A stretch of DNA of 64,000 bases, from NCBI GenBank assembly GCA_963822595.1, contig CAWGIG010000003.1, forward strand, positions 1-64,000. Direction: 5' to 3'. A model generated the notes under the pieces. That model saw nothing but the letters and a program-made list of their open reading frames with translations, was not told the origin of the DNA and searched no databases. The position numbers and the translations under genes are program-made. Below, one piece after another: positions 26,739 through 34,878 of this stretch. The DNA is from CAVRUH01 sp963822595. Its GTDB lineage: Bacteria > Chlamydiota > Chlamydiia > Chlamydiales > Waddliaceae. Positions within the stretch are counted from its first letter, which is position 1. The number at the start of each line of letters is the position of its first letter.

Positions 26739-29435
26739 ATGCCACATTCTGATGATCTTGTTGATGCTGACTTTGGGAATCTATCCCTTTTAGAAGATCT
26801 CTATCAAAAATATATCCAAGATCCAAAAAGCGTCGATAACTCATGGCATTCCTATTTCAATCAACTCGATTCTGAAATTAATCCCTCGCCATTTCCTCAA
26901 ATCGATAGGTCAGCACCGGCAAATTTACGCATCTACCATCTTATCGTAGCCTACCGCACTTATGGTCACCTCTAAGTCACATTAACCCTCTCGACACCAA
27001 TTCAAAAACAGATCCCTGGCAACTGAAACTCGATAAGCTTGGCTTCGACCAAAGCGAATTAACAAAAATGTTCCCGACAAATGGTCTCCTAAATACCCCC
27101 GAAGCTTCATTGCAAGAGATCATCTCGACCTTGCGCAAAATCTATTGCTCCAATATCGGCATTGAATACATGGATTTAGGTGATCCGGATTTAGAATTAT
27201 GGATGCAGCAACAAATCGAATCGAATAAATTCCGTGCCAACTTGGATATCGAAAGCAAGAAAATGATCTTGCAATATCTCAATAAGTCGGAACTATTCGA
27301 GGTATTCCTCCACACGAAATATGTGGGTCAAAAGCGTTTTTCGTTAGAAGGTGGGGAGACCCTTATTCCCATTTTGGCATCTTTAATAGACCGGGCTCCC
27401 TCCTTGGTATAGAGGATTTCGTCTTGGGAATGGCCCATAGAGGGCGTTTGAACGTGCTCTCTAATATTATGGATAAATCCTATAACACTATTTTTGCAGA
27501 ATTTGAAGAGAATTATATTCCTGTTTCCTTTGAAGGCAGCGGAGATGTAAAATATCATAAAGGTTTTTTTTCCACGTCAGAAACAATCCACGGAAAAAAA
27601 GTAAATATTATCTCTGTCGCCAAATCCAAGTCATCTCGAATCGGTCGATCCGGTGGTTGAGGGAATTGTGCGAGCAAAGCTTGTGAAAAAGAACGACCTA
27701 GAGAAGAAAGAAAAGGCGTTGCCTGTCCTTGTTCATGGCGATGCTGCGATAGCAGGTCAGGGTGTCGTTTACGAAACCATGCAGATGTATAACTTGGATG
27801 GCTATTCTACAGGAGGTACCATTCATTTGGTCATCAATAATCAGATTGGGTTTACGACTTTTCCGAAAGATGGACGCTCCACACAATATTGCACGGATAT
27901 CGCGAAATCGTTCGGCGCTCCGGTCTTTCATGTCAATGCCGAAGATCCTGAAAGTTGCGTGGATGTCATCAATCTCGCCGTTGAAATTCGACAAAAGTTT
28001 CATCGAGATGTCTTTATCGATTTAAACTGTTATCGAAAATATGGTCATAATGAATCGGATGAGCCTGCGTTCACACAGCCGATAGAATATCAAATGATCC
28101 GTGAAAAACAACCGATCCGAGAAATCTATCGCGATAAGCTGATTAAACAAGGGGTTTTAGAGAAGGAAATGGCCGAATCTCTGGAAGAAGAGTTCAAGGC
28201 ATCTTTGCAAGACAAGCTCAATGAAAATAAGAGCACGCCTCCGACTGAAGCCAAACTCCCGGAAAAAAAAGTTGAATCCGAGGGGTCAGTCGATACAAAA
28301 GTTTCTAAAGAGATGCTTGTAGAGGTTTCAAAGAAGCTTTCCCAAATTCCTGAAGGATTTACCATTCATCCCAAGCTCGAACGTCTCGTCAAAGAGCGTC
28401 AAGCGATGGTTGAGGGAGGTAAGCCCATCGACTGGGGAATGGGTGAGACGCTGGCTTATGCAACTTTGTTGGTTGAAGGGAGCGATATTCGAATTAGCGG
28501 ACAAGATTGCTGCAGAGGTACTTTTAGCCACCGTCACGCTCTTTGGATGGATCAAAGTAAAGAGTATGCCTATTTTCCTTTAAAGCATTTGAAAGCGGGC
28601 AAGGACGTTTTGACATTTACAATTCTTCGCTTTCAGAATTTGCCGTGCTTGGCTTTGAATATGGATACAGCCTTGAATTATTAGAAGCGCTTGTCATTTG
28701 GGAAGCTCAGTTTGGGGATTTTGCTAACGGAGCTCAGGTGATTATTGATCAATATATTGCTAGCGCGGAACAAAAATGGAATCAACAAAATAATATCGTG
28801 CTACTTCTTCCCCATGGATATGAAGGGCAGGGTCCCGAGCATTCTTCAGCGCGTTTGGAACGCTTTTTAGTCTTTGCGGAAATGATAATATGCGGATTGT
28901 CTACCCAACAACCCCTGCTCAGATGTTTCATTTACTACGAAAGCAAGTAAAAAATCCGGTCCATAAACCCTTGGTTGTATTTACTCCTAAAGGGTTGCTG
29001 AGACTGCATGAATGTGTCAGTACCGTCGAAGATCTTACCGGGGGAAGCTTTGCTGAAATTATGGCGGATCCACAATCACCTGCTAAGCCAAAGCGTTTGG
29101 TATTTTGTGCTGGAAGAGTTTATTACGATTTAATTGCCGAAAGGACAAAGAGGAAGAATGATGATCTTGTTATTGTCCGCATCGAGCAGCTTTATCCGCT
29201 CAACACAGAAAAGATTCAAGACATTCTAAAAAAATATGCAGGAATAGAAAAATTCTATTGGGTTCAAGAAGAACCTAAAAATATGGGAGCATGGACATTT
29301 ATACAGCCTAAACTATTGTCTTTTGTTCCTCATCTAGAATTTATAGGTAGAGATGTGAGTGCTTCGCCTGCAGCGGGCTCTCAATCTTTGCATAAAAAAG
29401 AACTTGCTCAAATGATGGAGACTTTATTCAAATGA
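26739..29435 (+). pseudogene. sucA: 2-oxoglutarate dehydrogenase E1, broken by five frameshifts
   Basis: E1 (thiamine-diphosphate) subunit of the 2-oxoglutarate dehydrogenase complex. The reading is continuous across five frame changes: AYRTYGHL (frame 1), GMAHRGRLNVL, AAIAGQGVVYET, NNQIGFTTFP, CYRKYGHNESDEPAFTQP, QDCCRGTFSHRHA, LLPHGYEGQGPEHSSAR and WVQEEPKNMGAW are all family motifs. Changes lie at about 26973, 27406, 27622-27624, 28608-28611 and 28880-28882; each is a one-base gain or loss in a short homopolymer. Correcting them gives exactly 900 codons, a normal length. AGGGGAG (26727-26733) precedes the start, and the stop overlaps sucB. No premature stops exist other than those caused by the shifts. 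It is either very recent decay or sequencing error. Confidence 0.88.
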
Positions 29436-30586
29436 AAATAGAAATCAAAATTCCTCCCATGGGAGAATCTATTTCGGAAGCAACGATAGGGGCTATTTTG
29501 AAGCCTTCAGGCTCAAAAGTTAAAATGGACGAAGAGTTGCTGGAACTCGAAACAGAAAAGGTGAATCAAGTTTTAAATGCTCCTCAAGCAGGGGTTTTTA
29601 CATTGAATGTCAAAACAGATGATGTTGTTACCATTGGACAAGTGATAGGGACTATAGATACCGAAGGTGTTGCCGTAGAAGCAAAACCTGCTGAGGCTCC
29701 TACAGCAAAACAACTGCCTCCTGCTCCAAAACCTGTCGAACGGCCAAAACCCTTAGTAGTTCCTGCTGGAAATGCAAGACAGAGCAGAGAAGCTTACATC
29801 GAAGATGTTGTTGCTCCTAAGAAGGTCGAAGCAGCACCGGCTCAGGCTCCCGCATCTGCATCAAAACCACGCCCCCCTGTCGCGGAAGGACGCGAAACGC
29901 GCAAGCGTATGTCGAAAATTCGAAAAGTCATTGCCAGCAGGCTCCTTGAAGCGCAGCATACAACAGCGATGCTGACGACTTTTAATGAAATTGATATGAC
30001 GGCAGTCATTGAAATGAGAAACAAATACAAAGATCTATTTCAGAAAGAGCATGGAGTCCGCTTAGGATTTATGTCCTTTTTTGTGAAAGCTGCTGTTTCT
30101 GCTTTGCAATTCATTCCGGATATTAATTCGTATATCGACGGAGATGAAATTGTCCATCGGGAATATTATGATATCGGCATAGCGGTCGGAACGGATCGCG
30201 GCTTGGTTGTACCTGTGGTTCGCGATTGTGATAAGTTGGGATATCCCGGCATCGAAAAGGCTATTGAAGGATATGCCAAAAAGGCTAAAGACGGCACATT
30301 AACTGTGGATGATCTTCAAGGCGGAGGATTTACCATTACGAATGGCGGAGTTTATGGATCTCTCTTATCGACACCTATTTTGAATCCACCTCAATGCGGT
30401 ATTCTAGGAATGCATAAAATTGAGAAGCGTCCTGTTGTTGTGAATGATCAAGTAGTGATTCGACCGATGATGTATGTAGCTATGAGCTATGATCATCGGA
30501 TCGTCGATGGAAAAGGAGCGGTAGCGTTCTTGGTGCATCTTAAGGAATATCTTGAAGATCCTTCTAGAATCCTTCTGGAGGTATAG
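29432..30586 (+). CDS. sucB: Dihydrolipoyl succinyltransferase (E2 of 2-oxoglutarate dehydrogenase)
   Basis: A 384-residue E2 subunit. An N-terminal lipoyl domain carries the lipoyl lysine K43 in LELETEKVN. An Ala/Pro/Lys linker (about 80-150) leads to the catalytic acyltransferase domain (about 155-384), with the active-site motif SYDHRIVDGKGAV (His355, Asp359). I see no clear peripheral-subunit-binding domain between the linker and the catalytic domain, and the protein is correspondingly short. The start overlaps the sucA stop by ATGA and lpdA begins two bases after the stop, giving a sucA-sucB-lpdA operon. Confidence 0.92.
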   Translation: MKIEIKIPPMGESISEATIGAILKPSGSKVKMDEELLELETEKVNQVLNAPQAGVFTLNVKTDDVVTIGQVIGTIDTEGVAVEAKPAEAPTAKQLPPAPKPVERPKPLVVPAGNARQSREAYIEDVVAPKKVEAAPAQAPASASKPRPPVAEGRETRKRMSKIRKVIASRLLEAQHTTAMLTTFNEIDMTAVIEMRNKYKDLFQKEHGVRLGFMSFFVKAAVSALQFIPDINSYIDGDEIVHREYYDIGIAVGTDRGLVVPVVRDCDKLGYPGIEKAIEGYAKKAKDGTLTVDDLQGGGFTITNGGVYGSLLSTPILNPPQCGILGMHKIEKRPVVVNDQVVIRPMMYVAMSYDHRIVDGKGAVAFLVHLKEYLEDPSRILLEV

Positions 30587-30588
30587 AT

Positions 30589-31947
30589 ATGGATAACTAC
30601 GATGTTGTTGTGATAGGGGCTGGTCCGGGTGGATATGTGGCAGCTGTTCGCGCGGCCCAGCTTGGATTAAAAACTGCGTGCATTGAAAAAGAAAAAACTG
30701 TGGGTGGCACCTGTCTGAATGTGGGATGCATCCCTTCTAAAACTTTATTACATGCTTCGGAGCAGGTTTTTTTTATGAAGAATGAAGGCGCTGAATTTGG
30801 CGTTCATTTTTCAGATGTCCAATTTGACTTCGCCAAAATGATGCAGAAGAAGGCGGAAGTTGTCGAAAGCCTCGTCAAAAGTGTCGAAACGCAATTTAAG
30901 CAGTATAAAGTCGATTGGATCAAAGGGACTGCCAAATTTATTGATGCGAATACAGTTCAAGTCGATGACAAAAAAATCACAGCAAAGAATTTTATATTAG
31001 CGACAGGATCGGAGCCGATTGCTCTTCCATTTGCTCCATTTGATGAAAAGACTGTGGTATCATCCACAGGGGCGCTAAGTTTGAAAGAGGTGCCGAAAGA
31101 AATGGTGGTGATCGGAGCAGGCATTATCGGCGTGGAAATTGCTTCTGTGTATAGTCGGTTAGGATCAAAGGTTACTGTGGTGGAGATGCTTGATAGAATT
31201 ACTCCTACTGTGGATGAGACTCTTGGAAGGGCGCTAATGCAATCGTTGAAGAAGCAGGGGTTGACATTCCATTTGAGTGCTAAAGTGACTCAGATAAAGG
31301 ATAAAAAGGTAGCAGTACAGGCGGGAAATGAAACGCTTTCGCTTCCTGCCGATGTTGTTTTGGTCGCTGTGGGGCGTCGACCTTATACAAAGGGGCTTGA
31401 TTTAGAAAAGCTGGGTATTGAGAAGAATGCGCAGGGTTTTGTGCAGGTGAATAATAATTTCCAAACGAGTCAGCCGCATATTTATGCCATTGGAGATATC
31501 ATTGATGGGCCGATGCTGGCGCATAAAGCTTCGGAAGAAGGGACGGCGGTTGCAGAAATGATTGCGGGGATTCCGAGTCATGTTCACTATATGACGATTC
31601 CGAATGTAGTGTATACGAATCCTGAAATTGCTTCGGTGGGTTTAACAGAAAAGGAAGCAAAAGAGAAGAACTTATTGGTGAAGGTAGGAACGGCTTATTT
31701 CAAAGGCAATGCTCGCGCCCGATGCTACGGATATAAAGAGGGTTTAGTGAAGGTGGTAGGGGAGACAAAGTCAGGTCGGTTGATAGGTCTTCACATTTTT
31801 GGACCGCATGCATCGGAGATGATCGGCGAGGGTGTAATAGCCTTGCAAAAAGGTGTTACCGTCAACGAGCTCGCCCACGCCTCGCATGCCCACCCCACGC
31901 TGGCAGAAGCTATCAAAGATGCAGCTATAGCTTACACTCTGGAGTGA
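30589..31947 (+). CDS. lpdA: Dihydrolipoyl dehydrogenase (E3)
   Basis: A 452-residue flavoprotein disulfide reductase. The FAD-binding GAGPGGYVAAVRAAQLG is at residues 10-26 and the redox-active disulfide is C42/C47 in GGTCLNVGCIPSK. The NAD-binding motif VVIGAGIIGVEIASVYSRLG lies at about 173-192, and the active-site His-Glu pair is in the C-terminal ASHAHPTLAEAI. It reoxidises the lipoyl groups of E2 proteins. A good ribosome site (GGAGG) ends the sucB gene just upstream. Its last codons lie inside a 28-base sequence that is repeated at 11230-11257, so the C terminus (TLE) may derive from a repeat insertion. Confidence 0.95.
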   Translation: MDNYDVVVIGAGPGGYVAAVRAAQLGLKTACIEKEKTVGGTCLNVGCIPSKTLLHASEQVFFMKNEGAEFGVHFSDVQFDFAKMMQKKAEVVESLVKSVETQFKQYKVDWIKGTAKFIDANTVQVDDKKITAKNFILATGSEPIALPFAPFDEKTVVSSTGALSLKEVPKEMVVIGAGIIGVEIASVYSRLGSKVTVVEMLDRITPTVDETLGRALMQSLKKQGLTFHLSAKVTQIKDKKVAVQAGNETLSLPADVVLVAVGRRPYTKGLDLEKLGIEKNAQGFVQVNNNFQTSQPHIYAIGDIIDGPMLAHKASEEGTAVAEMIAGIPSHVHYMTIPNVVYTNPEIASVGLTEKEAKEKNLLVKVGTAYFKGNARARCYGYKEGLVKVVGETKSGRLIGLHIFGPHASEMIGEGVIALQKGVTVNELAHASHAHPTLAEAIKDAAIAYTLE

Positions 31948-32056
31948 CTCGATTTATCGAGTCTTTCGCCCCGGAATTTATTACGGGCGTGTTATTGGAT
32001 AGCTATCCCGCCTGGAATAAATTCCAGGGCGAAAGATTCAATGAATTGAATCACTC
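31943..32056. repeat. Palindromic element at the end of lpdA
   Basis: A roughly 114-base imperfect palindrome. Left arm: GAGTGA, the hairpin GACTCGATTTATCGAGTC (31946-31963), TTTCGCCCC and GGAATTTATT. Right arm: AATAAATTCCAGGGCGAAAG, then TTCAATGAATTGAATCACTC ending at 32056. Each arm contains its own small hairpin, so the transcript can fold as a three-armed structure. It begins inside the lpdA stop codon, and a group II intron begins at the base after it ends. Confidence 0.85.
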
Positions 32057-32533
32057 GTGCGCCACGAGGCGCTATTTTATCAGTGACGTGTAAGTCGTCA
32101 CTAGGGAGTTAAACCCAAACTTGCTATACCGAGTCATTGGACTCTAGGAGGTAACGAATTGAGTTAAGCGTATGACAGGGAAGATGCAGGCCGTGTGATT
32201 GAGCCCCGTTATAGATAACTTTTAGGAGGCCGACGCTGTGAGTGTTGACGGAAGGCATTACTATATATCTCGCTATAGGGAATGAGATATACAGCTCCTC
32301 GGGGTCGGTGAACAGGGCATGTATCGAAGATAAAATGGTGAACGTGGGAAGTCCTTAGCTCTTCAAGGAAGAAGTACTGATCTGCAAATGTAACAGTGAG
32401 CAGCTCGGGATGGCGACAGGATGGCAGATGGATTCGTAGTACCGATGAAGGGGCGAACAAGGAGACGTGAGTCTTTGCGGAGTTACTGGAGGGAAGGAAT
32501 CCTCGGCATTAATCAATCTGAATAAGGAAACGT

Positions 32534-33859
32534 ATGAGTACAATAGAGACTCCAAAACCCATATGGGATACGGATACAAAACTTGAAAGAGTAGCTTGGC
32601 TCTCTGCAAAAGACCCTCATAAAGAATTTACGGCTCTGATGCATTTCTATAATGAGGAGTCTCTTCTAAAATGCTTCCATAAGCTTGACGGGAAGAAAGC
32701 GGTTGGAATTGATAAGGTTACAAAAGAACATTATGGGGAAAATCTCATAAGAAACCTAAATAACCTTCTCGATCGCATGAAGAAGATGGCCTACAGACCT
32801 GGGAATATAAGAGAAGTACTTATCGAGAAGGAAGATAAGCCAGGAGCCTATCGACCACTCGGTATCAGTAACTTTGAAGATAAAATAATCCAGATGCAGA
32901 CAGGGAAAATATTGGAGAACATATATGATCCAATATTTAAAGACTGTTCATTTGGTTTTAGACCCGGTAAGAGCTGCCATGATGCTATTAAAGCACTGCA
33001 TAAATTTCTTTTTAGAAATGAAATTGAAACAGTCATTGATATCGACATGGCAAACTTCTTTGGTACCATAGATCATAAGATCCTGGAAGATTTCATGCGA
33101 ATGAAAATTAAAGATCCCAAGTTCATGAGATACATCATAAGAATGTTCAAAGCAGGCATTTTATCAGATGGAGAACTTAAAATAACAGAAGAAGGTGTTC
33201 CTCAGGGATCGGTATGTAGCCCAATCATGTCGAATATCTATGCACACTACGTATTAGACACCTGGATTGAAGAAAATGTTCAACCAAATTGTCGAGGAAT
33301 AGTAAAGCTGTTCAGATACGCAGATGATGCAATCATCTGTTGTGAAAAAGAAGGAGATGCCAAAAGAATCTTGGAAGTACTAGATAAACGTCTTGCAAAA
33401 TTTAAACTTAAATTGAACAAAGATAAAACTAAAGTTGTCCCCTTCTCGGTGGTAAAAGCCCGACAAGGTATACAACAAGGTACTTTCGATTTCTTAGGTT
33501 TCACATTCTTTTTCGGGAAAACAAGATTAGGAAAATGGATACCAAAAGTAAAGACTGCGAAGAAAAGATTTGTGACCAAAATAAAAAGGGTTGCAAATTG
33601 GATAAAAGAGAAAAGAAACACTATTAAATTAGTCCCGTTGTGGAAAACATTCTGCTCGAAACTGAGAGGACACATCCAATACTACGGTGTTTCCTTTAAC
33701 TTCGAATACATAAAAGCATTTGTAGAAGAAGCAGTAAGAATCTTCTTCAAATGGATCAATCGAAGGAGTCAGAATCCATCCATGACATGGAAGAAATTCG
33801 ATATGTTTCGCACTAAATACCCACTTCCAGCCCTTACAATCAAACATAGGCTATTTTGA
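32534..33859 (+). CDS. ltrA: Group II intron reverse transcriptase/maturase
   Basis: A 441-residue intron-encoded protein. The reverse transcriptase domain (about 45-320) has YRPLGISNFEDKIIQ, CSFGFRPGKSCHDAI, the catalytic FRYADDAII (YADD at 262-265) and GVPQGSVCSPIMSNIY. A maturase (X) domain follows (about 335-425: LWKTFCSKLRGHIQYYGVSF). There is no C-terminal HNH endonuclease domain, so insertion would rely on other priming. It helps the intron RNA splice and copies it into DNA. It is uninterrupted, with all catalytic residues present. Confidence 0.93.
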   Translation: MSTIETPKPIWDTDTKLERVAWLSAKDPHKEFTALMHFYNEESLLKCFHKLDGKKAVGIDKVTKEHYGENLIRNLNNLLDRMKKMAYRPGNIREVLIEKEDKPGAYRPLGISNFEDKIIQMQTGKILENIYDPIFKDCSFGFRPGKSCHDAIKALHKFLFRNEIETVIDIDMANFFGTIDHKILEDFMRMKIKDPKFMRYIIRMFKAGILSDGELKITEEGVPQGSVCSPIMSNIYAHYVLDTWIEENVQPNCRGIVKLFRYADDAIICCEKEGDAKRILEVLDKRLAKFKLKLNKDKTKVVPFSVVKARQGIQQGTFDFLGFTFFFGKTRLGKWIPKVKTAKKRFVTKIKRVANWIKEKRNTIKLVPLWKTFCSKLRGHIQYYGVSFNFEYIKAFVEEAVRIFFKWINRRSQNPSMTWKKFDMFRTKYPLPALTIKHRLF

Positions 33860-33885
33860 AGAGGACAAAGCGAGTGATTTGTCGG

Positions 33886-33918
33886 GAGCCCATTGCCTTA
33901 ATTGGGCACGATGGGATC
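33886..33918 (+). ncRNA. Group II intron domain V
   Basis: A 33-base hairpin with the typical domain V layout: a lower stem starting GAGCCCAT and closing ATGGGATC, an internal bulge (CG) and an upper stem TGCC/GGCA with a short loop. It lies 27 bases after the maturase stop, the usual distance, and a domain VI hairpin follows directly. Confidence 0.8.
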
Positions 33919-34038
33919 TAATGAGGGGGGAGCCGGGCAACCGGTCTCCTCTACTCTCTCAGAGAGGCGGCATGGATTTTAGTTCCTTAAAAATGCAAAA
34001 ATAGATAACAATGTTTGCGTTTAATGGGATGAAGATTT

Positions 34039-34611
34039 ATGAAAAAAACCTGTAGATGCGATTGGGTTGTTGAAGGAAATGAGCTTTATGAGGCCTACCA
34101 TGATAACGAATGGGGGGTCCCCGTCCATGATGACAAAACACATTTCGAGTTTTTAATTTTGGAAGGCGCTCAGGCAGGCCTTAACTGGCTGACAGTTCTC
34201 AAAAAACGGGAAGGCTACCGCAAAGCCTTCGCGAATTTCGATCCGGCAAAAGTCGCCAAATTTGATCAAAAAAAGATAGATTCATTAATTCAATGCGAAG
34301 AGATTATCCGAAATAGGCTGAAAATTAACTCTTGTGTCAATAATGCGAAACTATTTCTAGAAATTCAAAAGGAATTCGGAAGCTTCGATAAATATATTTG
34401 GGGATTTGTAGGTGGGAAACCCATAATAAACAAATGGAAGTCTATTAAGGAAGTGCCGGCTGAAACAGCAGAATCTAAAGCACTGAGCGCCGATTTAAAA
34501 AAACGGGGTTTTAAATTTGTCGGATCCACTATCATGTATGCGCATATGCAAGCAACAGGACTCGTCAACGATCATATCATTGACTGTTTTAGATACAAAG
34601 AAGTTAAATAA
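34039..34611 (+). CDS. tag: DNA-3-methyladenine glycosylase I
   Basis: A 190-residue Tag homologue that removes 3-methyladenine from alkylated DNA. Signature stretches are RCDWVVEGNELYEAYHDNEW (residues about 6-25), LILEGAQAGLNWLTVLKKRE and KKRGFKFVGSTIMYAHMQAT, which align closely to E. coli Tag. The N-terminal Cys and the C-terminal NDHIIDCF supply the expected zinc-binding Cys/His residues. The gene begins 80 bases after the group II intron and is followed two bases later by a GIY-YIG gene, so a small DNA-repair operon is likely. Confidence 0.92.
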   Translation: MKKTCRCDWVVEGNELYEAYHDNEWGVPVHDDKTHFEFLILEGAQAGLNWLTVLKKREGYRKAFANFDPAKVAKFDQKKIDSLIQCEEIIRNRLKINSCVNNAKLFLEIQKEFGSFDKYIWGFVGGKPIINKWKSIKEVPAETAESKALSADLKKRGFKFVGSTIMYAHMQATGLVNDHIIDCFRYKEVK

Positions 34612-34613
34612 TC

Positions 34614-34865
34614 ATGTCTGCTTGGGAAGTCTATATTGTTGAAACGAGTTCCGGTAAATTATATACAGGGATCACAACTGATTTGGATCGCCGTTTTACA
34701 GAGCATCAAACGGGGAATAAGGGCGCTCGATTCTTTCATTTTTCAGATGCAAAATCCATTGTTTTTCGGGAGAGTCATCCTAATCGTTCAGATGCTACAA
34801 AAAGAGAAATCAGCATCAAAAAGATGACCCGCAAACAAAAATTGGAGTTAATAAACAGGGGTTAA
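34614..34865 (+). CDS. GIY-YIG nuclease family protein (YhbQ-like)
   Basis: An 83-residue single-domain GIY-YIG protein. EVYIVETSSGKLYTGITTDL supplies the paired VYI and YTG strands that replace GIY and YIG, followed by the Arg of DRRFTEHQ and the typical GARFFHF and KREISIKKMTRKQK ends. This is the stand-alone YhbQ/YazA group; proposed functions are in DNA repair. It is translationally close to tag (two-base gap). Confidence 0.88.
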   Translation: MSAWEVYIVETSSGKLYTGITTDLDRRFTEHQTGNKGARFFHFSDAKSIVFRESHPNRSDATKREISIKKMTRKQKLELINRG

Positions 34866-34878
34866 AAGAGGAAAAGAA

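Larger units (their letters stand above)
32057..33960 (+). mobile_element. Group II intron
   Basis: A group II intron of about 1.9 kb on the plus strand. The 5' end is placed at GTGCG (32057), the conserved start, followed by about 470 bases of structured RNA without an ORF, the reverse transcriptase/maturase gene (32534-33859), and 3' catalytic domains. Domain V is at 33886-33918 (GAGCCCA... paired with ...TGGGATC, with the AGC triad), and domain VI at about 33922-33958 with a candidate branch-point A at 33953. The 3' end is approximate. The 5' boundary abuts a palindrome at the lpdA end. With an intact maturase it may be active. Confidence 0.82.

Noticed and set aside
32209..32609. Antisense ORFs across the intron 5' part
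   Set aside because: They lie inside structured group II intron RNA and show no protein-like composition.
32057..33960. Full retron or DGR system around the reverse transcriptase
   Set aside because: Domain V/VI, GTGCG start and the maturase domain identify a group II intron; no template repeat or msr/msd was seen.
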